NCBI GenBank assembly: GCA_041623475.1
Contig: JBFJWU010000075.1
Location: forward strand, 1 to 11,594
DNA length: 11,594 nucleotides
Direction: 5' to 3'
DNA from: JBFJWU01 sp041623475 [NCBI: bacterium]
Lineage (GTDB): Bacteria > J088
The position numbers and the translations under genes were made by a program. Of the stretch, positions 1 through 6,175 are shown piece by piece. Each line of letters opens with the position of its first letter. Positions within the stretch are counted from its first letter, which is position 1. The notes beneath the pieces were generated by a model. That model searched no databases and had not been told where the DNA came from. It saw only the letters and a list, made by a program, of their open reading frames with translations.

Positions 1-138
1 CAGGATAATCAACCCGTCTGCCAGGGACTGACCGTACAGGTGCACTTTGATTACGACAACCGTTCGGCCAGGCCCCTGGCCGACGACGATCGGGCGGCGC
101 TGGAACGGTTCCCGATCGAACTGCCGGAACGGCGTTAA
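1..138 (+). CDS. C-terminal fragment, probable hot-dog acyl-CoA thioesterase
   Basis: The reading frame is open from base 1 and ends at TAA 136-138, giving the last 45 residues of a gene that begins outside the window. The tail runs through a hydrophobic strand (LTVQVHFDYD) into RSARPLADDDRAALERF. That resembles the end of 4-hydroxybenzoyl-CoA/YbgC-type thioesterases, where a final beta strand is followed by an Arg-Pro-x-Pro-x-(D/E)-x-x-(R/K)-x-x-L segment. The catalytic part is missing, so the family call is an inference from the tail only. The gene converges on the CPBP protease gene, with just three bases between the two stop codons. No room exists for a separate terminator. Confidence 0.55.
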   Translation, partial: QDNQPVCQGLTVQVHFDYDNRSARPLADDDRAALERFPIELPERR

Positions 139-141
139 GTC

Positions 142-828
142 TTAGCTGAAAAACAGGGGAATAAACAGGTGAGCGCTGCAGTGCAGTGAAACCAGGAACG
201 CTGGGCCGACGACCAGGAAAACAACGCTCATGCCGATGCCCGGGACCATAACGCGGGTCAGGAACCAGCCGGGTTCAAACGCGGCGGCACCAGGTCCGAA
301 TTCGTGGGACACGGCGAACAGGACCGCAGTCAGGACAACAGCAACCGCAGCCGCTGGCAGGGTCGGCAGTCGCCGTGCCAGGATTGTCAGGGTCACGGTC
401 AATACACCGAACCGAAAGACGGCCTCCTCGATGATCCCCGCACCCATCCCCAGCGCCAGTCCCGGGCGTGCGCTTTCTTCGGGGGGAATGAACGCCGGAA
501 ACCGACCGTCGGTGACGGCTGCGATCGCGGCCACCGCAGCGCCGGCGACAACCAGGCCAGCGCCATACTCAACTGCGGCACGCGTCAGTTGCGAACGATC
601 AGGTGGCGCAAACCAGTTCCACAGCCAGGCCGCGACAACGCATGGAACCACCATCGCTGCGGCCGGGAACGCGGACTGCCACCATTGCACCAGCGGGTCG
701 GCCATGGCCAGGTTGGCTGCCGTCGGCGGGATAAACACCAGTTGGACCAGGAAAACCGCAACGTGGATCTGGAACAGGATCGATGCCGCAGCCGTACGCG
801 CACCCAGGCGCGCGATGTCGATGGTCAC
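142..828 (-). CDS. CPBP-family intramembrane metalloprotease (Abi/Rce1-like)
   Basis: A 228-residue integral membrane protein with about six hydrophobic stretches. It carries the family's conserved motifs: E134-E135-x3-R139 (EEAVFR), F171-x3-H175 (FAVSH), and a third histidine near H216/H220 in the last helix. In CPBP proteases (relatives of Rce1 and the bacteriocin-immunity Abi proteins) these Glu and His residues form the intramembrane active site. The substrate cannot be inferred. The start is GTG 828-826, overlapping the thioesterase stop as GTGA. No clear Shine-Dalgarno sequence is visible, so translation probably depends on coupling to the upstream gene. It is the last gene of the five-gene minus-strand cluster. 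Candidate targets would be membrane proteins such as the neighbouring one-helix protein, but nothing in the sequence proves this. Confidence 0.85.
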   Translation of the reverse strand: MTIDIARLGARTAAASILFQIHVAVFLVQLVFIPPTAANLAMADPLVQWWQSAFPAAAMVVPCVVAAWLWNWFAPPDRSQLTRAAVEYGAGLVVAGAAVAAIAAVTDGRFPAFIPPEESARPGLALGMGAGIIEEAVFRFGVLTVTLTILARRLPTLPAAAVAVVLTAVLFAVSHEFGPGAAAFEPGWFLTRVMVPGIGMSVVFLVVGPAFLVSLHCSAHLFIPLFFS

Positions 829-1184
829 GGACGCGGGATGCGTCGTTTGCCACCGTCGTCGTCGACGTTGACAAATGTGATCCTCGTTTCGAACAGGATT
901 CCCTTGCTGGCGGCCGGTCCCCGTTCGCCAAATACTTCGACCCCATATTCAACCGATGTATTGCCCAGCCGGGTCTGGCGGACATCAAATCGCAGGATTT
1001 CGCCGGATTCGATGCGATGGTTGAACGACACCTCGTCCAGCGAAACCGTGACAAATTTGCAACCCGGATGGTCGATGTTGGCCGTAATGTAGGAAAACTC
1101 ATCCAGCCACTTCAGCAGATAGCCACCAAACAGGTCGCCGTGTGGGTTCATATGCTCGGGCAGGACCAGGCAGTGGTGTTCCAT
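825..1184 (-). CDS. Acyl-CoA thioesterase, YciA/BACH-type hot-dog protein
   Basis: A 119-residue single hot-dog domain. The N-terminal signature is H11-M-N13-P-H-G-D-L-F-G-G21 followed by LLKWLD28E. This matches the YciA/cytosolic acyl-CoA hydrolase family, where the Asn and the Asp on the long helix activate water for hydrolysis of acyl-CoA thioesters. The length is close to E. coli YciA (about 130). A longer in-frame reading to 1268 is possible, but its extra 28 residues look like translated coding sequence of the upstream lipoprotein gene. The ATG at 1184-1182 lies one base after that gene's stop, which is the layout expected for translational coupling. The downstream protease gene overlaps its stop by four bases. 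Chain-length preference cannot be read from the sequence. Confidence 0.85.
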   Translation of the reverse strand: MEHHCLVLPEHMNPHGDLFGGYLLKWLDEFSYITANIDHPGCKFVTVSLDEVSFNHRIESGEILRFDVRQTRLGNTSVEYGVEVFGERGPAASKGILFETRITFVNVDDDGGKRRIPRP

Positions 1185-1185
1185 G

Positions 1186-1596
1186 TCAGTTCGCCGGGCG
1201 CAGGGCGAATCCGGTTTTTCGGTGGCCCTTGTAGGACTCACACGCCGCGGCCTCGCGTTCATCTTCATCGCGGCACGGGTACTGGAACTCCGCCTCGGCC
1301 CAGTCCAGCAGTTGCTCGCAGTCCAGGGTTGCGATGCAGCTCAGTTCAGCCCTGGCGGCGTCGCCGCATTGAGGGCCGGCATCCAGGTCCGCCCGTTGGA
1401 TGCTGTCCCGGCATTCGGCTTTGCAGGCGCCCGGCGAATCATAGAGCCGGTTGAAGCCGATCTGGCCCGCGCAGACAAGGAACTGCTCGCAGGCGACTTC
1501 GCAATCGGACCGAACCTGGTCCGTATCTTCGCCGCAGCCGGTGGCGGCGATAATGGCCGCCAGCAGAGCGGTTTTAATCCATGCTGTGGATGGCAT
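1186..1596 (-). CDS. Cysteine-rich lipoprotein of unknown function
   Basis: A 136-residue protein that I cannot assign to a named family. Residues 1-20 form a lipoprotein signal peptide: K8, then a hydrophobic core of Leu, Ala and Ile, then A-T-G before C21, the expected lipidation site. The lipobox is weak because Ala replaces the usual Leu at -3. The +2 residue is Gly, so there is no Asp-type inner-membrane retention signal, and outer-membrane anchoring is plausible. The mature part has ten further cysteines (32, 36, 42, 58, 62, 77, 87, 93, 108, 119), enough for five disulfides, and a very acidic stretch near 109-116. The start is ATG 1596-1594, supported by a near-ideal ribosome-binding site. 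The 5' end overlaps the upstream membrane-protein gene by 23 bases and the stop is one base from the thioesterase start. Confidence 0.8.
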   Translation of the reverse strand: MPSTAWIKTALLAAIIAATGCGEDTDQVRSDCEVACEQFLVCAGQIGFNRLYDSPGACKAECRDSIQRADLDAGPQCGDAARAELSCIATLDCEQLLDWAEAEFQYPCRDEDEREAAACESYKGHRKTGFALRPAN

Positions 1597-1942
1597 ATTC
1601 GACCTCTCCTCCAAGTTTTCCATAGTGGCGGAACAGGATGACCTGTTGTCCGGATATCGGGTGCAGTTGCTGGCTGGGTTTGACCGTGACCCGGGTTCCA
1701 TCATCCAGCTCGGCTGTGATTTCCGGCTCTGTGGTGAGGATCTGCGCCGGTACCAGGCGCGGGTCGCCGACCGGTTTGAAAAACCACGCAATCGACAGGA
1801 ATGCGATCACAGCAGCTGCAATCCAAAGCCCGTCGCGTCGCCCGTGGTCGGCTTTAGGCCCCGGCCCCGCCGTTTGTCCGGTATCGTTCACATCTGTCAG
1901 TTTACCGATTGCCGCCAACCGCTGGCCCAATTTCGCGCGCAT
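1574..1942 (-). CDS. Small one-helix membrane protein, function unknown
   Basis: Roughly 122 residues from ATG 1942-1940. A polar Pro/Gly-rich N-terminus ends in a basic patch (HGRRD), then comes one transmembrane helix (WIAAAVIAFLSIAWFF), then a C-terminal domain of about 60 residues whose alternating pattern suggests small beta strands (for example EITAELDDGTRVTVKP). The basic residues before the helix predict N-in, C-out topology, so the beta-rich part would be periplasmic. No family is recognised. The start is uncertain: ATG 1942 overlaps the dehydrogenase gene by 41 bases, ATG 1972 overlaps by 71, and GTG 1891 would not overlap. None has a strong ribosome-binding site. The reading frame ends at 1574, overlapping the lipoprotein gene. 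The overlap and shared strand suggest that the two proteins are made together and could act together at the envelope. Confidence 0.6.
   Translation of the reverse strand: MRAKLGQRLAAIGKLTDVNDTGQTAGPGPKADHGRRDGLWIAAAVIAFLSIAWFFKPVGDPRLVPAQILTTEPEITAELDDGTRVTVKPSQQLHPISGQQVILFRHYGKLGGEVEYAIHSMD
1603..1612 (-). promoter_or_regulatory. Strong ribosome-binding site for the lipoprotein gene
   Basis: On the minus strand GGAGGAGAGG lies six bases before ATG 1596-1594. It decides the lipoprotein start against longer in-frame readings that begin as far up as 1791. It sits inside the 3' end of the preceding gene. It is the strongest Shine-Dalgarno match in the cluster, which suggests the lipoprotein is made in larger amounts than its neighbours. 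Confidence 0.8.
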
Positions 1943-2639
1943 TCCAGCGGGAGCCGGATTCCAGAGCGCCATCACGCCACAGCCGGATGAGCCGGTTGAC
2001 GGCGGTCGCAATCGTGTCCGGTTCGGGTAACGTCGTCGGGTCTTCATCGGGATAGGCCAGGGCCCTCATATCGGTCCGGGTCCCGCCGGGATTAAGGGCA
2101 ACCGATATCCAGGGGCGGTCCTGGTTTTCATCGGCAAATGTTTCTGACAGGTTTTCCACTGCAGATTTGCTGGCCGCATAAGGGCCCCAACCGGCGCGTC
2201 CCCGGACCCCGACGCTGGATGTCATCCAGATCCATAATGCTGGCTCGGCGGGTGGAACAATCCGCGCCGTCTGTCGCAGCACGTTAAATGTACCGGTAAT
2301 GTTGACGTTGACGACGTCCTGCCATTGCCGGTCAGTCACCTGTTCCAGGCGGCCGCGAGGACCCAGGATTGCGGCGTTGTGGATGATGATCCGAGGATCG
2401 CCCAACGCTGCGACAGCTGCGTCAGTCCAGTCCGCCAGGGCCGCCGGGTCGGCGATATCTGCTGCCCCCACATATGCTGCCGGCGCACCGTGGCCAATGA
2501 GGTCCCGTTGTAATTCAGCACCGTTGCCGGCGCGCCGCCAGCACCCGGCAATCCGGTCGCCGTTGGCCGCCCGGGATCGCGCGATGGCGGCGCCAATCCC
2601 CCGGCTGATTCCCGTGATCCACGTCGTTGTATTGGTCAT
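1902..2639 (-). CDS. Short-chain dehydrogenase/reductase (classical SDR)
   Basis: A 245-residue classical SDR of the usual length. The nucleotide-binding motif T9-G10-x3-G14-I-G16 is at the N-terminus, the stabilising H87-N88-A-A90 follows beta strand 4, and the tetrad is complete: N113 (VNVN), S141/S142, Y154 and K158 (YAASK). P184-G185 follows, with a downstream T-x-x-DM of the kind seen in NADPH-dependent sepiapterin/benzil-reductase-like SDRs. The substrate is unknown. The start is ATG 2639-2637 with AAGGA about six to ten bases upstream on the minus strand. In-frame codons further up (to 2771) run into the divergent spacer and lpxC and are unlikely to be coding. It is the first gene of the minus-strand cluster and diverges from lpxC. 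Confidence 0.88.
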   Translation of the reverse strand: MTNTTTWITGISRGIGAAIARSRAANGDRIAGCWRRAGNGAELQRDLIGHGAPAAYVGAADIADPAALADWTDAAVAALGDPRIIIHNAAILGPRGRLEQVTDRQWQDVVNVNITGTFNVLRQTARIVPPAEPALWIWMTSSVGVRGRAGWGPYAASKSAVENLSETFADENQDRPWISVALNPGGTRTDMRALAYPDEDPTTLPEPDTIATAVNRLIRLWRDGALESGSRWNAREIGPAVGGNR

Positions 2640-2689
2640 TTCAGTGTCCTTGCCGGCTGGTCGATGAGGTCGCTGGAAACGCTTACCCA

Positions 2690-2718
2690 TTGCAATATAT
2701 AGGATTTTTGCCGATAAT
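2690..2718 (+). promoter_or_regulatory. Sigma70-type promoter for lpxC
   Basis: TTGCAA (2690-2695) and GATAAT (2713-2718) are separated by exactly 17 bases, each differing from consensus at one or two positions. They sit in a locally AT-rich patch of an otherwise GC-rich region. Transcription would begin near 2725, leaving a leader of about 40 bases before ATG 2764. The same AT-rich patch gives TATATT on the minus strand, which could serve the divergent dehydrogenase cluster, but no good -35 was found for it. Confidence 0.65.
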
Positions 2719-2763
2719 AATGCCAGCGTCTGGCTTTGATTTCCCCTTTCCGTGGCGAGGTCC

Positions 2764-3681
2764 ATGGGCATCCACCTGCAACAAAGTCTTGAAGATGCCG
2801 TCGTCGTTGACGGGCACGGTATTCACAGCGGCAAACCCGCGAGGATGTTCCTGCGTCCGTCGGCACCCAATACCGGGATCCGGTTCCGGCGCATTGACCT
2901 GCCCGGGCGGCCCGAAATTCCGGCCCGGATTGAACACGTTACCCGGACCATGCTGGCCACGACCCTGGGCAACAAGGATGCCGAAGTCTATACGGTTGAA
3001 CACGTCCTGAGCGCCCTGTTCGGAATGGGAATCAACAACGCGATTGTTGAACTGGATGGCCCCGAAGTTCCGATTTTCGACGGCTCTGCCGGTCCGTTCG
3101 TCAAGCTCATCCGTAACGTCGGCACCTGCATGCAGCCGGCAGAGAAACACGTCTGGGTGGTGAACCGTCCGGTCCGGGTCGAGGACGGGGACAAATGGAT
3201 CGAGATCGAGCCAGCCAGGACCTTTTCAATCGATTTTACGATCGAGTTTGCCGACAGCGTGATCGGAACGCAGCGGCTGGTCTATGAACATTCGCCCCGT
3301 CGCTACGAACTGGAGATATCCCACGCCCGGACATTTGCGTTGGCAGCCGAGATCGAGACCATGCGGGCCAACGGATTTGCCCTGGGGGGTGATTTTGACA
3401 ACGCCGTTGTCGTTGGCGACGATGGTGTCCTGAACACCGACGGGCTGCGGTATCCGGACGAATTTGTCCGCCACAAGATCCTTGATTTGATTGGTGACGT
3501 GGGCATGATCGGTGGCCCGGTTGTCGGCGCAATCCGGGCCCACAAGTCGGGTCATACGCTCAATCGCAATTTCGTCAAAGAATTGATTCGCAGCGGCATT
3601 GCCCAGAAAGCGCCAATGTCTGACGTCGGCCGGCGCCTGCGGGACACGTCTACGCAGCACATCCAGGTCATCTCGGCCTGA
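2764..3681 (+). CDS. lpxC: UDP-3-O-acyl-N-acetylglucosamine deacetylase
   Basis: A 305-residue cytoplasmic zinc enzyme that removes the acetyl group from UDP-3-O-acyl-GlcNAc, the committed step of lipid A synthesis. Both LpxC subdomains are present. Visible signatures include G17-H-G-I-H-S-G23, T77-V-E79-H80, H237-K-I-L-D241 and H260-K-S-G-H264. By comparison with Aquifex LpxC, the zinc ligands are H80, H237 and D241, with E79 and H264 as catalytic base and acid. All are intact and the length matches the family. I chose ATG 2764, with GAGG at 2757-2760, over GTG 2752, which has no ribosome-binding site and adds only four residues. In many proteobacteria lpxC lies with cell-division or lipid A genes. 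Here it heads a separate transcript followed after 60 bases by a secreted SRPBCC protein. Confidence 0.97.
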   Translation: MGIHLQQSLEDAVVVDGHGIHSGKPARMFLRPSAPNTGIRFRRIDLPGRPEIPARIEHVTRTMLATTLGNKDAEVYTVEHVLSALFGMGINNAIVELDGPEVPIFDGSAGPFVKLIRNVGTCMQPAEKHVWVVNRPVRVEDGDKWIEIEPARTFSIDFTIEFADSVIGTQRLVYEHSPRRYELEISHARTFALAAEIETMRANGFALGGDFDNAVVVGDDGVLNTDGLRYPDEFVRHKILDLIGDVGMIGGPVVGAIRAHKSGHTLNRNFVKELIRSGIAQKAPMSDVGRRLRDTSTQHIQVISA

Positions 3682-3741
3682 TCAATCGCTCGGTTTGCGG
3701 GGGCACCTGCTGACGGTCCACGACCCGGCCAAATTCCGGCT

Positions 3742-5115
3742 ATGCTGGTGTCCGTGAACATCCTGAAACCAGTACTTACGATGCTCGCGGCGGTCGCCAT
3801 GACTGCGGCCCCGGCCAACGCCAGCGCCAATCCGGATTCCTGGCACGTGCCCCGGATCGCTGACCTGAACCTGGACAAGGTCCACTTGCAGGCGCTGGTC
3901 GACCAGCGAAGTATGGTGCTGTTGCACGAACCACAGACGATTCCGGTCTGGCAGGACGATCAATGGCAGCCAAGAACATTTCGTTATGCAACCGGATTCT
4001 ACGTGATCGACCGCCCGATTGCCGACGTCCGGCGAGCAGTGACGGACTATGCCAGCCACCCCCGGTTTATGCCGGACCTGGACCGCGCCGAGGTCAAGGA
4101 GTGGCGTGCGGACCGCTGGCTGGTTGAGTTTCACACCAGCCTGAAGATGCCCATGATGCGGCTGAATATTGAATATCTGGTTGAACACCGGTTGACACCA
4201 GAGGGTGACATCATCTATCGCCTGGTCGACGGTGATATCGATGCCGGACAGGGACGCTGGGAGTTTGTTGAACTGGGTCCAGCCAAAACCCTGGTGATGT
4301 ATACCCTTTGGGCTGATATCGAGAGTGCCAGTTTTGTGATCAAGACTGTCTTGTCGGCAAACGCCAACCTGAAAACGGCAACCTCGGTCAGTGGCGCAGC
4401 ATTGATAATGCAGGGCCTGGCCGACTGGATGGCACCGTCCGGCGACGGGGATAAGTCGTATTCGACCCGGGCACCGTCGATTCCGTTATTGTCCAAGGAT
4501 CCGGCGGCTCGGGCAGCGCTGGGCGGGCTGGCGCGTCGAGGGACCGTGATGCTGGTTCATCCCGAGGTTCGTTACCAGGAGGGGGAGGATCAGGTCGAAC
4601 TGCTGTTCGTATCTGCCGCCCGGATTGTTCCCTATTCACAGGACATCGTTCGCAGCTATCCGACCAGATTTGGATCCTACCCGGACCGCTTCAGCGAGGT
4701 CAAAGGCATCAAATCCCGGAAAATGCAGGGCCGTTTCATTGTCGACTGGAAGACGGATATGGGGATGGGGGTTGTCCCGGTGCCGTTCAATTACCGGACC
4801 GAGTATGTAATGGCCAGTGCTGATGCGATGCCGTTCCGGCGCACCGCCGGTGATGTCCGGTTCCTGTTTGGTGCCTGGGAATGGCCGGAAATCGGCCCCG
4901 GCGAAACAATCCTGATTTATACCGGCTCCCGGGATGCGCAATCCAAATCCCGGCTGATCAGCAAGCTGGGCAGCCTGATTCCCAACCGCAAGCTGGCTGT
5001 CGGGATTTCCGTTGCCACGATTATGGTCGAGGGAATTGCAACCTGGATGGCCGACGAGCAGCCACAGGTACCGGCACCATCGGAGGAGCCCGGGTTCACA
5101 CCGGCGGGGCCCTGA
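3742..5115 (+). CDS. Secreted protein with two tandem SRPBCC/START-like domains
   Basis: A 457-residue protein. Residues 1-28 form a Sec signal peptide, with Lys at 9, a hydrophobic core, and a likely cut in the ANASA region near 25-29. The rest is two related halves of about 175 residues, roughly 57-232 and 266-438, plus a Pro/Glu-rich tail. The halves correspond along their length: each opens with a V-x-L-x-H-P/E-P-like strand, has a long helix before an SYP or SHP turn (SHPRFMPDLDRAEV against SYPDRFSEVKGI), and closes with a long helix ending in (A/T)-x-W-M. This is the helix-grip pattern of SRPBCC/polyketide-cyclase/START proteins, which bind lipids or other hydrophobic ligands. A periplasmic lipid-binding or transfer role is inferred. 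The start is ATG 3742, with GTG 3754 an alternative; neither has a clear ribosome-binding site. It may share the lpxC transcript. Confidence 0.75.
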   Translation: MLVSVNILKPVLTMLAAVAMTAAPANASANPDSWHVPRIADLNLDKVHLQALVDQRSMVLLHEPQTIPVWQDDQWQPRTFRYATGFYVIDRPIADVRRAVTDYASHPRFMPDLDRAEVKEWRADRWLVEFHTSLKMPMMRLNIEYLVEHRLTPEGDIIYRLVDGDIDAGQGRWEFVELGPAKTLVMYTLWADIESASFVIKTVLSANANLKTATSVSGAALIMQGLADWMAPSGDGDKSYSTRAPSIPLLSKDPAARAALGGLARRGTVMLVHPEVRYQEGEDQVELLFVSAARIVPYSQDIVRSYPTRFGSYPDRFSEVKGIKSRKMQGRFIVDWKTDMGMGVVPVPFNYRTEYVMASADAMPFRRTAGDVRFLFGAWEWPEIGPGETILIYTGSRDAQSKSRLISKLGSLIPNRKLAVGISVATIMVEGIATWMADEQPQVPAPSEEPGFTPAGP

Positions 5116-5130
5116 TCGGTCAGTCGCCGG
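5101..5130. terminator. Hairpin across two convergent stop codons
   Basis: CCGGCG (5101-5106) and CGCCGG (5125-5130) form a perfect 6-bp stem around an 18-base loop. The loop holds the stop codons of both convergent genes (TGA 5113-5115 and TCA 5120-5122). It could slow both polymerases, but there is no T-run on either side, so this is at best a weak bidirectional terminator. In GC-rich DNA such a stem may also arise by chance. Confidence 0.3.
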
Positions 5131-6127
5131 CCGCTTCGACCCGGTTACGCCCGTTCTCTTTGGCCAGGTACATCGCCCGGTCAGCGGCTGCGACAATGAC
5201 CTGCGGTCCCGTTCCTTCGGCCGGAACGCAGGCTGCGATTCCCGTACTGACAGTTATGTAGTCACCAACATCGCTGTCCTTGTGGCGCATCCTCAGAGTC
5301 TCAACGTTGGTGCGAATTCGTTCGGCAACGGCCGCGACTCCGTCCAGTTCTGTTTCCGGCAACAGTACGGCGAACTCCTCGCCACCGTATCGTGCGACCA
5401 CGTCACCAGGGCGTACGGTGCTCATCTCGATCGCCGCGGCGACCGCCTTCAGGCACAGGTCGCCCTGCTGGTGGCCGTAGCCGTCGTTGTAGCGTTTGAA
5501 AAAATCGATATCCATCATGGCCAGGGCCAGAGATTCCCCGGCTCGCTGGCTGCGACGCCATTCACGCTCCAGCGTATCGTCAAACATACGCCGGTTGGCG
5601 ACGCCGGTCAGTCCGTCGATCATTGACAGGTTGAGAAGCTTGCGGTTGGCATCCTCCAGCTTTTCGGTGGCTTTGACCAGTTCGCGTTCCCGTTGCAGGC
5701 GCCGATCCATTTCATACTTCAGCGTCAGCGCCGAGCGTATCCGGGCCAGCATTTCCACCGGCTTGGGCGGCTTGCGCAAAAAATCGGACGCACCAGCGTC
5801 GAAGGCGGCCTCCAGGTCCGAGTCATCGTCTTTTGCGGTCAGGAAAATTACCGGAATGTGCGCGAGCTTTTTCCGCCCCTTGATTTGGCGGCACAGCTCG
5901 ATGCCGGACATGTCCGGCATATCCAGATCGGTAATCACCAGGTCAAACCGCGCATCGGCGCCTGGCGCGTTCAGGACTTCCAGTCCCCGGGCGGCGGTCT
6001 CGACCGCAGTCGTCCTGGGTAATCCCGACTTGGCCAGCGTAATCCGCAGAGCCTCGCGCACGACACGCGAGTCATCAACGATCAGGATCGATGGCGGGCG
6101 GTCGCCGAAACGGTCAAATTCAATCAT
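5120..6127 (-). CDS. Response-regulator diguanylate cyclase (REC-GGDEF)
   Basis: A 335-residue soluble protein making c-di-GMP from two GTP. Residues about 12-132 are a receiver domain with the acidic pair D18/D19, phospho-acceptor D67 (VITDLDMPD), T97 and K119. Residues about 135-165 form a charged heptad-like coiled-coil linker. Residues about 168-332 are a GGDEF domain with an intact G248-G-E-E-F252 signature. An R239-P-G-D242 motif lies exactly five residues before it, the inhibitory I-site that binds product. This is the WspR-like REC-coil-GGDEF arrangement, so phosphorylation probably drives dimerisation and activity. The partner kinase is not in the window. The start is ATG 6127-6125, with no good ribosome-binding site. 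It lies 48 bases downstream of the O-methyltransferase on the same strand and may be co-transcribed. Its stop is four bases from that of the SRPBCC gene. Confidence 0.93.
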   Translation of the reverse strand: MIEFDRFGDRPPSILIVDDSRVVREALRITLAKSGLPRTTAVETAARGLEVLNAPGADARFDLVITDLDMPDMSGIELCRQIKGRKKLAHIPVIFLTAKDDDSDLEAAFDAGASDFLRKPPKPVEMLARIRSALTLKYEMDRRLQRERELVKATEKLEDANRKLLNLSMIDGLTGVANRRMFDDTLEREWRRSQRAGESLALAMMDIDFFKRYNDGYGHQQGDLCLKAVAAAIEMSTVRPGDVVARYGGEEFAVLLPETELDGVAAVAERIRTNVETLRMRHKDSDVGDYITVSTGIAACVPAEGTGPQVIVAAADRAMYLAKENGRNRVEAAGD

Positions 6128-6175
6128 TGTTCATCAATCATAGTCCACGATCGAAAAAAATGGCAGCCAGTCACG

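Noticed and set aside
230-1092. Long plus-strand open frames opposite the protease and thioesterase genes.
   Set aside because: Low-complexity Arg/Ala/Thr-rich translations without motifs, opposite genes with complete catalytic motifs.
6128-6175. Possible terminator between the O-methyltransferase and the diguanylate cyclase (run of seven T on the minus strand).
   Set aside because: The only adjacent stem (TGGC/GCCA) would need a one-base loop, so no stable hairpin precedes the T-run.
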